A stretch of 35,740 bases of DNA, from assembly GCA_016192525.1 (NCBI GenBank), contig JACPTZ010000095.1, positions 1-35,740 of the forward strand, written 5' to 3'. The notes under the pieces were generated by a model. That model did not search any database. It saw only the letters and a program-made list of their open reading frames with translations, and had not been told where the DNA came from. This document shows positions 24,369-31,687 of this stretch, in pieces; position 1 is the first letter of the stretch, and each line of letters starts with the position of its first letter. Source of the stretch: Planctomycetota bacterium. GTDB lineage: Bacteria; Planctomycetota; MHYJ01; JACPTZ01. A program made the translations under genes and the position numbers.

Positions 24369-24500
24369 ACGGACGAAGGACGAAGGACGAAAGGAGAAGG
24401 ACGAGGAACGCGATGGATCGCGCTCAATCGGTCAGTTCCTGTCTCCCTTGCTGCTTCTTCTTGTCCGTCGTCCGTCGTCTTTCGTCCGTCGTCCTCTCGC
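24367..24500. repeat. GGACGAA inverted heptamer pair before flaG
   Basis: Left arm 24367-24410 is built of GGACGAA units, right arm 24462-24500 of GTCCGTC units, the reverse of GACGGAC. Together they can fold into a long imperfect hairpin around about 50 bases. The layout is the same as in the ACGTAAA pairs but the unit sequence is different. Confidence 0.7.
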
Positions 24501-24504
24501 ACCG

Positions 24505-24533
24505 TGAAGTTCCGGCGGGCCAATTGCCGATAA
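24505..24533 (+). promoter_or_regulatory. Sigma28 (FliA)-type promoter of flaG-fliD-fliS
   Basis: The -10 box GCCGATAA (24526-24533) is a perfect consensus match. TGAAGTTC (24505-24512) serves as -35 (6 of 8), with a spacer of 13 rather than 11. Transcription would begin about 15 bases before flaG, a normal leader length. AAGGGG (24542-24547) is the ribosome site. Confidence 0.6.
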
Positions 24534-24556
24534 TGTTGTTGTAAGGGGATGCGCCG

Positions 24557-25030
24557 ATGGCCGTTGAAGCCCCGTCCAGCGTTGGGGCCGCATCGATTCC
24601 CCCGCCGGTTCCGATCTTCGGGGGAACGGGGACGCCGCAGACGCCCGCCCCGCCTCCGCCGGCGCTCGTGAACTCGACCGCAGCCTTGGGGAACGGCAAG
24701 GGGTTCCAGCCGCGTTCCGAGCCGGCGAAGCCCGCGCCCGCCCCCCGTCGCGACGATGCGGTTCGCGAAGAGGTCCGTCAGCGGAAGGCCGAGCGCGAGC
24801 AGATCGACCCGGAGGAGATGCGCCGGAATCTCGAGGCCCTGAACAACTCGCTTGCTGCGAGGAGCCTCGATCTCCGATTCGGCCTGTACAACGACACGAA
24901 CCAGCTCTACGTCCAGGTGGTCAGCATCGCCCGCGGTGAGGTGCTCAAGACGCTCCCGATGGAAGAACTGCTCCGGCTGCGGGAGACGCTCGAAACGGCG
25001 ATGGGGCTGTTTCTGGACGAGACACGGTAG
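24557..25030 (+). CDS. flaG: FlaG family flagellar protein
   Basis: A 157-residue protein. The first about 75 residues are Pro/Ala-rich and look disordered (IPPPVPIFGGTGTPQTPAPP); a charged helix follows (AVREEVRQRKAEREQIDPEE). The FlaG domain is at about 92-155: LNNSLAARSLDLRFGLYND, TNQLYVQVVSIARGEVLKTL, PMEELLRLRETLETAMGLFL. It matches FlaG in the DTGxxxVxVxDxxTGEVIRxIPxEE pattern, though the usual TGEVIRQIP reads RGEVLKTLP. FlaG proteins affect filament length and usually lie next to fliD, as here. A long heptamer hairpin separates it from fliD. Confidence 0.85.
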   Translation: MAVEAPSSVGAASIPPPVPIFGGTGTPQTPAPPPPALVNSTAALGNGKGFQPRSEPAKPAPAPRRDDAVREEVRQRKAEREQIDPEEMRRNLEALNNSLAARSLDLRFGLYNDTNQLYVQVVSIARGEVLKTLPMEELLRLRETLETAMGLFLDETR

Positions 25031-25033
25031 CGC

Positions 25034-25134
25034 GACGGAGAAACGTAAAACGTAAAACGTAAGAAGAAAAGGAGTGCGGACAAGCCGCTTTTTCCTCTTA
25101 CGTTTTACGTTTTACGTTTTACGTTTTTCCGTCC
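25034..25134. repeat. ACGTAAA inverted heptamer pair between flaG and fliD
   Basis: The clearest copy of the family. GACGGA-GAAACGTAAAACG at 25034 and on to 25070 is mirrored by TCTTACG and further TTTACGT units at 25089-25134, ending TTTTTCCGTC, so even the outer borders GACGGA/TCCGTC pair. The loop is about 18 bases. It begins 4 bases after the flaG stop and ends 13 bases before the fliD start, leaving fliD without a strong ribosome site. Confidence 0.85.
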
Positions 25135-25147
25135 GGGATCACCCCCC

Positions 25148-28100
25148 ATGGCCCTCTCAACCACCGGCATCCGTTTCGACGGCCTCTCTTCCGGCATCGA
25201 CTACCAGTCGATCATCGACAAGCTCCTCTCCCTCGACAAGAAACCGATCTCGGCCCTTCAGGTCCGCATCAAGACGGCCACCGACCAGAAGACCGCCTAC
25301 CAGGACCTCGCGGCCCGCCTCCTGGTCCTGCAGGGGACCGCGTCGCTTCTCAGCAAGACCTACACCTTCAACCGCACCAGCGTCTCCTCCTCGAACGAGA
25401 ACGTCCTCTTCGGCTCCGGCGATTTTGTGGGCGCCACCGGCTCCTACTCCTTCGCCGTCCGGCGAGTCGCCCAGTCCCACCAGGTCGCCTCGCAGGGGTT
25501 CGCCGACAGCGACACCACCCCCGTCGGCGCCGGGACCCTCACCATCGAACTCGGGAACGGCGCCGTGGACCGGCGGACCCCCATCGAGTTCCTGCGCGGC
25601 CAGGCGGGGATCGATCGCGGCAAGTTCAGAATCACCGATCAGTCCGGCGGCAGCGCCATCGTGGACCTCTCCTCCGCCGTGGACGTCCAGGACGTTCTCG
25701 ACTCGATCAACAATGTCTCCGGGATCTCCGTCGAGGCCTTCACCGACGGCGACCGTCTGGCCCTCCGCGACACGAGCGGCGGGGCCGGCACCCTCTCGGT
25801 GCAGAACTACGGCACCGATACGACCGCGACCGACCTCGGACTCGTCGGCACCCTCTCGGCGGCCTCGGGGACCGTGCTGCGGGGTCAGGGGTTGAACTAC
25901 GTCACCGGGACGACCAGCCTGGCGGTCCTGAACGACGGGAACGGCGTCCGGCAGAAGGGCACCGTCTCCTCCGACCAGAACGACTTCTCGATCACCCTCC
26001 GCGACGGGACCGTCCTGAACGTCAACATCCCCGCCGGGGCCACGACCGTTCAGGGGGTGCTGGACGCGGTCAACACCGCCCTCGGGGCGAACGGTTCACT
26101 GGCGCTCAACTCCGACCGGAACGGATTCGTCCTGCGCGACTTCACCGCCGGGGCGGGCGTCACGACCCTCACGCCGCTCTCCAACAGCAACGCGCTCGTC
26201 GATCTCGGTCTGGTCGGGGTCACCGCGGAGAACTCGGCGACGGGTCTTCAGGACGCGGCCAACGGCGACACGATCGTGGGCCGCCGCGTCCTCGCCTCGC
26301 TCAACACGATCCTCCGCCGCACGCTGAACGGCGGCACCAACGACTTCCACTCCGACGGCACGCCGGCCGCCGACCTCGCCGGCGTCCGGGACGGATCGGT
26401 GACGCTCCAGGACCGCACCGGGGCGAGCACCACGCTCGACCTTTCGGCGCGCTTCAACACCACCGCCGCCGCGCCGGCGGCGCCGGGGCAGAATCAGATC
26501 GACGTGGGGAGCGTCTCCGGCTTCGCCATCGGCGGGCGGATCCGCGTGACCGACGGCGCCACCACGGAGTACCACACGATCACCGGAATCGACACCGGCC
26601 TCAACCGACTGACGCTCTCTGAGAACATCTCGGCCCCCGGCGGGTTCGCCGCGGGCGCGGCCGTGTACGGCGAGCGCGAGACGCTCGGGAGCCTGCTCGA
26701 CACCCTGAACCAGGGCGCGGCGGCGGCCGGAGTCCAGATCGCCGCGTCGGTCGGCGCCGCGGGGAACGCGCTGCTCGTCTCCGACCAGTCCGGCGCCTCC
26801 ACGGCAAACCTGCAGATCACGGATGCCGCCGGCTTCGCCGCGACCGACCTGGGCATCGCCCAGAGCGTGGCCGCCCCGACGATCCGCGGGGCCGACCTCG
26901 ATCCGCGGTACATCACCGAGAACACGAAGCTCGCCACCCTCAATGCCGGCAAGGGGGTCTTCGCCGGGAAGTTCCGGATCACCGACACCGACGGGGTCAG
27001 CTTCAACGTCGATCTCTCCCAGACCGGCGACGACACGATCGACCGGGCGATCCTTGACATCAACGGCGCCTCCGCGGCCGTCGGGAGCGGGATCGTGGCC
27101 CGTGTGAACGACACCGGGGACGGACTCCTCCTGACCGACACCGCGCCGGGGACGGGTCTCATCACCGTGACCGAACTCGACGGCGGGAGCACGGCGAAGG
27201 ATCTCGGTCTGCTCGGGAGTTCGACCGTGGCCGGCCCCACGGTCCTGAACGGCTCGTTCGAACGGACCATCACGATCGGAGCGGAGGACTCGTTGAGCGA
27301 CGTCTCCTCCGCCCTCAACACGGCCGGAATCGGCGTCACCGCCTCGATCATCAACGACGGGAGCGCTCTCAACCCTCACCGGCTCACGATCCTGAGCCGC
27401 ACGACGGGGAGCGTGGGACGGCTCGTGATCGGCGGGAGCAGTCCGCTCGCCTTCCAGACCACCGCCGAGGCGCAGGACGCGGTGCTCGTCTACGGCAGCG
27501 GGGCCGGCTCCGGGAGTCCGATCCTCGTCCGGTCGAGCAAGAACACCATTCAGGGAGTGGTGCCGGGGCTCACGCTCGATCTCCGGAGCGCGAGCGCCTC
27601 GCCGGTCACGGTCAACGTCTCGCGGGACCTCGAGGGGATCCTCGACCAGGCCGACCGGCTGGCGTCGAATTACAACGACGTTCTCTCGAAGATCAAGGAC
27701 CTGACCAAGTTCGACCCGAAGACGCTGGAGAAGGGGGCGCTCTTCGGCGAGTCCGCGGTGAACGGAATCCGTCGCGAGCTCTCCCGGCTGATGACCACGC
27801 CGATCGAGGGGCTCGCCTCCCAGAATCTGAACACCCTCGGAGAGGTCGGCTACAAGCTCGAATCGGACGGGAGGCTCACCCTCGACAAGTCGAAACTGGA
27901 TGGGCTCCTGGCGACCAAGTTCGACGAGGTCGTCACCCTCTTCACGCGGGAGCGGCCGATCGTGGGGTCGACCGCCCTCGCCGATCTGAGGGACGGGGGC
28001 GGGATCAACTCCTCCTCCACCGGCACCGATCTCAAGATCACGCGCCGCGACGGGGTGATCTTCGAGGTGGAGACCAGTTCCCTCACGTCGGTCGATCAGC

Positions 28101-28600
28101 TCCTGATCGCCATCAATTCCAATCCGGGCAACACCGGGGGACTGCTCCAGGCCTCGATCGGCGCCGACGGCAAGCACTTCGAGCTGAAGGACCTCACCGG
28201 CGGAGCCGGGACGCTAAGTGCGTCGTCGATCAACGGCAGCTCCACCGCCACGGATCTCGGCTTCACGGCGCCCGTGAGCGACACCGTGCTGAAGGGGGTG
28301 GCTCTCAGTCTGAAGAACGACCCGGGCGCCGCCAGCCGCCTGAGCGACCGGCTCAAGGGGTTCACCGACGCCCCGGACGGGGTGATCGAGACCCGTACGG
28401 ACGGGCTCGACAAGAACATCGAGGCGTACAACAAGAAGATCACCCGCATCGGCGAGTCGATCGAGCGCCACGAAGAGCGCCTCGTGCGCGAGTTCGCCCG
28501 GCTCGAGTCCTTCCTCTCGCAGTCGCAGGGGCTGCAGACCGCCCTCGCAGGCCAGCTGAACAACATCATCCAGGGATTCCAGAACGGGCTGAAGAAGTGA
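25148..28600 (+). CDS. fliD: FliD, flagellar filament cap, greatly enlarged (1150 aa)
   Basis: Most FliD proteins have about 450-700 residues; this has 1150. The FliD N-terminal domain (FDGLSSGIDYQSIIDKLLSL, GSYSFAVRRVAQSHQVAS, about 9-115) and the C-terminal domain (SPILVRSSKNTIQGVVPGLT, VNVSRDLEGILDQADRLASN, GYKLESDGRLTLDKSKLDG) are complete. Extra length comes from about five copies of an 80-120 residue module ending in ATDLGLVG, LVDLGLVG, ATDLGIAQ, AKDLGLLG and ATDLGFTA, with VDLSSAVDVQDVLDSIN and LALRDTSGGAGTLSV, like flagellin-IN/hook-IN motifs. Four are before the C-terminal domain and the fifth is inserted inside it. The end (IGESIERHEERLVREFARLE, then NNIIQGFQNGLKK) is the usual coiled C-terminus. 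The ribosome site is weak. Confidence 0.93.
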   Translation: MALSTTGIRFDGLSSGIDYQSIIDKLLSLDKKPISALQVRIKTATDQKTAYQDLAARLLVLQGTASLLSKTYTFNRTSVSSSNENVLFGSGDFVGATGSYSFAVRRVAQSHQVASQGFADSDTTPVGAGTLTIELGNGAVDRRTPIEFLRGQAGIDRGKFRITDQSGGSAIVDLSSAVDVQDVLDSINNVSGISVEAFTDGDRLALRDTSGGAGTLSVQNYGTDTTATDLGLVGTLSAASGTVLRGQGLNYVTGTTSLAVLNDGNGVRQKGTVSSDQNDFSITLRDGTVLNVNIPAGATTVQGVLDAVNTALGANGSLALNSDRNGFVLRDFTAGAGVTTLTPLSNSNALVDLGLVGVTAENSATGLQDAANGDTIVGRRVLASLNTILRRTLNGGTNDFHSDGTPAADLAGVRDGSVTLQDRTGASTTLDLSARFNTTAAAPAAPGQNQIDVGSVSGFAIGGRIRVTDGATTEYHTITGIDTGLNRLTLSENISAPGGFAAGAAVYGERETLGSLLDTLNQGAAAAGVQIAASVGAAGNALLVSDQSGASTANLQITDAAGFAATDLGIAQSVAAPTIRGADLDPRYITENTKLATLNAGKGVFAGKFRITDTDGVSFNVDLSQTGDDTIDRAILDINGASAAVGSGIVARVNDTGDGLLLTDTAPGTGLITVTELDGGSTAKDLGLLGSSTVAGPTVLNGSFERTITIGAEDSLSDVSSALNTAGIGVTASIINDGSALNPHRLTILSRTTGSVGRLVIGGSSPLAFQTTAEAQDAVLVYGSGAGSGSPILVRSSKNTIQGVVPGLTLDLRSASASPVTVNVSRDLEGILDQADRLASNYNDVLSKIKDLTKFDPKTLEKGALFGESAVNGIRRELSRLMTTPIEGLASQNLNTLGEVGYKLESDGRLTLDKSKLDGLLATKFDEVVTLFTRERPIVGSTALADLRDGGGINSSSTGTDLKITRRDGVIFEVETSSLTSVDQLLIAINSNPGNTGGLLQASIGADGKHFELKDLTGGAGTLSASSINGSSTATDLGFTAPVSDTVLKGVALSLKNDPGAASRLSDRLKGFTDAPDGVIETRTDGLDKNIEAYNKKITRIGESIERHEERLVREFARLESFLSQSQGLQTALAGQLNNIIQGFQNGLKK

Positions 28601-28673
28601 TCGATGTCCCCATGGGGCGCGCCGCGCCGGCGGCGCCACGGGGGCACTTTCGGCGACGCGGCGCGGAGCAGTA

Positions 28674-29135
28674 ATGGTCCCGAATCTCGCGAAAAACTAC
28701 TTCGAGACCCAGGTGCGCACCGCCTCGAAGGAGCAGCTGCTCCTCATGCTCTTCGACGGCGCCATCCGTTTCGCGGAACAGGGGAAGGAGCGGATGCTGG
28801 CCCGGGACACGGAGGGTCAGCACAAGGGGCTGGTGCGGGCGCAGCGGATCATGATGGAACTCCTCTCCGCCCTCGATCCTTCCATCGGCGAGGAACTCCA
28901 CGGGAATCTGGCGGGGCTCTACAACTTCGTCTATTTCCGTCTGGTCCAGGCGAACCTGAAACGCGATCCCGTCCTGATCGACGAGGCGCTCAAGATCCTC
29001 GCCAACCTCCGGGAAACCTGGGGCGAGGCGGTCGTCCGCGCCCGGCAGGAGTCGGCCTCGGGCGTCTCCCCCCTTCCCGTCCCCGATCGAGCCACCTCCG
29101 ATCCCACCCGCCCGGCGATCAGTCTGGAAGGTTAG
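28674..29135 (+). CDS. fliS: FliS, flagellin export chaperone
   Basis: A 153-residue protein. NYFETQVRTASKEQLLLMLFDGAIRFAEQ is the FliS signature, followed by the helical bundle (AQRIMMELLSALDPSIGEEL, YNFVYFRLVQANLKRDPVLI, ILANLRETWGEAV). The last about 30 residues are Pro/Ser-rich and dispensable in the family. FliS binds the flagellin C-terminus to block early assembly and hands it to export. It follows fliD after 73 bases and is expected to be on the flaG-fliD-fliS transcript. Confidence 0.93.
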   Translation: MVPNLAKNYFETQVRTASKEQLLLMLFDGAIRFAEQGKERMLARDTEGQHKGLVRAQRIMMELLSALDPSIGEELHGNLAGLYNFVYFRLVQANLKRDPVLIDEALKILANLRETWGEAVVRARQESASGVSPLPVPDRATSDPTRPAISLEG

Positions 29136-29244
29136 CCCGGATCACTGAGGAAGGGGGGAGGGGGAAACAGCAACGTCCAACCACACGCACGATCAGGGTT
29201 GATGGACCACTAGTGATCCGTCACGGCTAAACCCGCGGGTAGAA

Positions 29245-29350
29245 CCGTCCGTCCTGAGCGAGGGCGCGGCTCCGTCGCCGCGCCCGAGTCGAAGGACGAG
29301 TCGAAGGCCGCGGCCCACCCACCCTTCGACTCGCCCGCCAGACGGACGAG
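29245..29350. repeat. Partial copy of the CCGGATTA element family
   Basis: Contains CTGAGCGA, a 9-bp stem GGGCGCGGC/GCCGCGCCC (29262-29270 with 29277-29285) and GAGTCGAAGG, then a second half CCCTTCGACTCGCCCGCCAGACGG. These are the inner parts of the complete element at 29351, to which it is directly joined, but the CCGGATTA ends are missing. Bases 29136-29244 before it show no gene. Confidence 0.6.
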
Positions 29351-29565
29351 CCCGGATTACTCATGAACAGATCGCGATTTCCATGGGGACGCCCGAGAAG
29401 TCAATCCGTCCGCCCTGAGCGAGGGGCCGGCTGTTTCGGCCCCGAGTCGAAGGGCGTACACGTTGTCGCGCCTCGCCCTTCGACTCGCCCGCCAAACGGA
29501 GGCGGGCTCGCTCAGGGCGGGCGGATTTCGAGGGATCTGCGCTGCCCGTTCACGAATAATCCGGG
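29351..29565. mobile_element. 215-bp MITE-like element with CCCGGATTA inverted ends, abutting a stop codon
   Basis: CCCGGATTACTCATGAAC (29351-29368) is mirrored by GTTCACGAATAATCCGGG (29548-29565), 16 of 18. Inside are two hairpins; the first is GGGGCCG/CGGCCCC (29423-29429 with 29437-29443) between CTGAGCGA and GAGTCGAAGG, the second half mirrors it. A related copy is at 35531. The right end touches the stop codon of the lipoprotein gene at 29566. No coding capacity. Confidence 0.75.
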
Positions 29566-30651
29566 CTAGTGCCCCTCCCCGCCCATCAGTACCGCCGCCC
29601 GCGGCTTCACGCTCCAGATATTCTCGTTGCCGTTCAGGTCGCTGCAGAAGTAGATGCGTCCGTCCCCCCCCCAGGCGGGGGACCACTCCCCGGCCGGGTG
29701 CGAGGTGAGGCGGAGGAGCGAGGCGCCGTCGGCCTTCACGAGATAGAGGTCGTCCGCCTTGTTTGACCGCTCCGGGGCCTCGACCCCCGCCTTGTTCACC
29801 GCCGCGAAGAGGATGGTCCCGCCGTCGGGCGCCCAGGAGGGGGTGATCGCCGCCCACTGCGTGCTTTCTACGACTTCGGTGAGCATGTTCCCGGAGAGGT
29901 CGATGGTCCAGACCGCGTACCACGGATCGCCGCGCCGGCGGGCCTTCTGGAAGCAGAGCCGGTCCTGCTTCGGGTCCCACGAGGGCAGAAAACCCTCGCC
30001 GAGCGAGGTCGACTCGCGGCGCCGCGCGTCGTAAATCCAGATCGTCCATTGCCCGGTCGAGGGATCGAACGCGTTATAGGCGAGCCGCTCGCCCTCCGGC
30101 GACCAGGTGGGATGGATCTCGTCCGCCGCTCCGTCCGAAACGCGCACGGCCTGGTCGAATCCCTCGCGCCCCTTCCAGGCGCCCTCCTCGACGGGCGAGA
30201 CGGCCGCGATGTAGATATCGAAGTTCCCGCGGCGGTCGGACGCGAAGGCGAGGAGGTTGGGATCGCGCGGGTTCACGGACGGGAAGCGGTCGTTCACCTC
30301 GGGCGGCTCGCCGGAGAGCCGCGTCACCGCGCGACTGTCGGGCGGCTTCCGGTAGATCTTGTAGGCCGGGCCATGGGTGTTCGAGGCGAAGTAGAGCCAC
30401 GCGCCGTCCGGCGAAACGGCCGGGTCGGCGTCCGACCCGATCTCCGAGAAGGTGTGCTGGCGCAGGTCGCCGTAGAGTCCGGACTGCTTCGGATAGATCT
30501 GGAGCCGGGGTTGTCCCTCTCCGCCCGGCAGCGGGTTCGGCTCCGGCGAAGGAGTTTTCCGGAGGAGACCGCATCCCGCGTCGAGCGAGAAGAGGAGGGT
30601 CGCGGCGCCGAGGAGGAGACACCGCCGTCGGAGGCAGGGATGAAGGATCAC
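29566..30651 (-). CDS. Lipoprotein with TolB-like (PD40) beta-propeller repeats
   Basis: A 361-residue protein. The start is GTG 30649-30651 with GGAG 8 bases upstream; a longer frame to 30744 would begin upstream of its own promoter. A signal peptide CLLLGAATLLFSLDAGC carries the lipobox LDAGC, so it is lipid-anchored. The propeller blades are PD40-type: DADPAVSPDGAWLYFASN, DRFPSVNPRDPNLLAFASD, DEIHPTWSPEGERLAYNAFD, PSWAPDGGTILFAAV, WSPAWGGDGRIYFCSD, with GNFDIYIA and NENIWSV following. TolB proteins bind Pal and colicins in the periplasm; here the amino-terminal TolB domain is missing, so the function is not shown. It is divergent from the KdsC-like gene. Confidence 0.85.
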   Translation of the reverse strand: MILHPCLRRRCLLLGAATLLFSLDAGCGLLRKTPSPEPNPLPGGEGQPRLQIYPKQSGLYGDLRQHTFSEIGSDADPAVSPDGAWLYFASNTHGPAYKIYRKPPDSRAVTRLSGEPPEVNDRFPSVNPRDPNLLAFASDRRGNFDIYIAAVSPVEEGAWKGREGFDQAVRVSDGAADEIHPTWSPEGERLAYNAFDPSTGQWTIWIYDARRRESTSLGEGFLPSWDPKQDRLCFQKARRRGDPWYAVWTIDLSGNMLTEVVESTQWAAITPSWAPDGGTILFAAVNKAGVEAPERSNKADDLYLVKADGASLLRLTSHPAGEWSPAWGGDGRIYFCSDLNGNENIWSVKPRAAVLMGGEGH

Positions 30652-30676
30652 CGGGGAAACTCCGCGTTCCGCAGGA

Positions 30677-30705
30677 ACGCTAGCCGCCCCGCCGGGAGAC
30701 GTCAA
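30677..30705 (-). promoter_or_regulatory. Sigma70-type promoter of the PD40 lipoprotein gene
   Basis: On the minus strand TTGACG (30700-30705), 17 bases, TAGCGT (30677-30682). The -35 is 5 of 6; the -10 is weak (3 of 6) but of a kind common in GC-rich genomes. It places the transcript start near 30670, about 20 bases before the GTG start. Confidence 0.5.
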
Positions 30706-30715
30706 GTGTTTTCCG

Positions 30716-30744
30716 TTGATCCTCCCGGTGGACCGCGCTACCAT
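30716..30744 (+). promoter_or_regulatory. Possible sigma70 promoter of the KdsC-like gene
   Basis: TTGATC (30716-30721), 17 bases, TACCAT (30739-30744); 4 of 6 each. It points away from the lipoprotein promoter, making a divergent pair, and would give a leader of about 155 bases. Confidence 0.35.
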
Positions 30745-30907
30745 CCTTCCGGGAACCGCCTCGGAGGGGCGGGGCTACACGGACAGCGACCCCAGCGGAA
30801 CAGCGGTCAAGGTGGCGTAGCGTTCTGCCGATGAAGGGAGCGGATATCCGCGCACGGCCGGCGAGGCCGTGTCGCTCGTCCGCGCCGGCGGCAGGGGAGT
30901 GAACACG

Positions 30908-31441
30908 ATGGATGCCGGCCTTCGACGGCGCTTTGGCAAGATACGGGTTCTTCTCATCGACGCCGACGGCGTCCTCACCGACGGGGCCGTCTATCTCGGC
31001 GAAGGTGGGCAGACGTTGAGACGATGCCACGAACGCGACTGGACTTCGCTCCGCGAGATGCAGCAACGCGGCATCGATGTGCTGATCTGGGTCTCGCCGG
31101 AGGACGCGCTGATCTCCGATCGTGCGCGCGCCGCAGGACTCGGAACGGCGACGATGACGCCGGAGGAGCGCGTGGCGCTGGTGCATCGGGCGGTCGCGCG
31201 ATACGGTTGCGGTTACGACAATCTCGGGGTGATCTCGGCCGATCCCGCCGACCTCCCCGTCATCGGCCTGGTCGGACTCGCCTGCACGGTGGAAGGCGCC
31301 AGTCCAGGGGTACGGGAGGCCGTCGATTACGTGTCCACCGCCCGGGGAGGCGAAGGCGCTGTTCGTGAGATTGCGGAATTGATCAAGTCTCTGTCCCGAC
31401 GATCCCGGGCGAGCCGGGAACAATCCCGGAACAGAGCTTGA
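30908..31441 (+). CDS. KdsC-like HAD-family protein with altered motif IV
   Basis: A 177-residue protein. ATG 30908 (MDAGLRRRFGKIRVLLIDAD) follows AGGGGAG; a longer start has no ribosome site. Motif I DADGVLTDG with D18 and D20, DGAVYLGEGGQTLRRCHERD, and the end YVSTARGGEGAVREIAELI are as in 3-deoxy-manno-octulosonate-8-phosphate phosphatase, which makes Kdo for LPS. However, motif II ITGR reads WVSPED, the motif III lysine seems replaced (TPEERVAL), and motif IV GDDxxD reads SADPAD (110-115), with the first metal-binding Asp lost. Either it has changed activity or it is an inactive paralogue. The C-terminal tail is Arg/Ser-rich. Confidence 0.75.
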   Translation: MDAGLRRRFGKIRVLLIDADGVLTDGAVYLGEGGQTLRRCHERDWTSLREMQQRGIDVLIWVSPEDALISDRARAAGLGTATMTPEERVALVHRAVARYGCGYDNLGVISADPADLPVIGLVGLACTVEGASPGVREAVDYVSTARGGEGAVREIAELIKSLSRRSRASREQSRNRA

Positions 31442-31687
31442 GGCACAAGCTGAAGGCAATTCGGCCCTCTCGTTTGCCCGTTCTGTCCGGAAAGGTGGAC
31501 ATTGGAGGAGGAGACGAGATCGGCCGAATCGTAATATACTTGCTCCAAGGGTTTTGCGTTGCGAATCTGCGCACCTGAGTACCGCGTCACGGCACGTCGT
31601 TTGCCGTTACCATGAGGCTGGGCGGGTCGTCGTCGCTCGTTTGGGACTCGTCCGGAAGACGGAGAGGCACGGCGCAAGGAGAATGCA

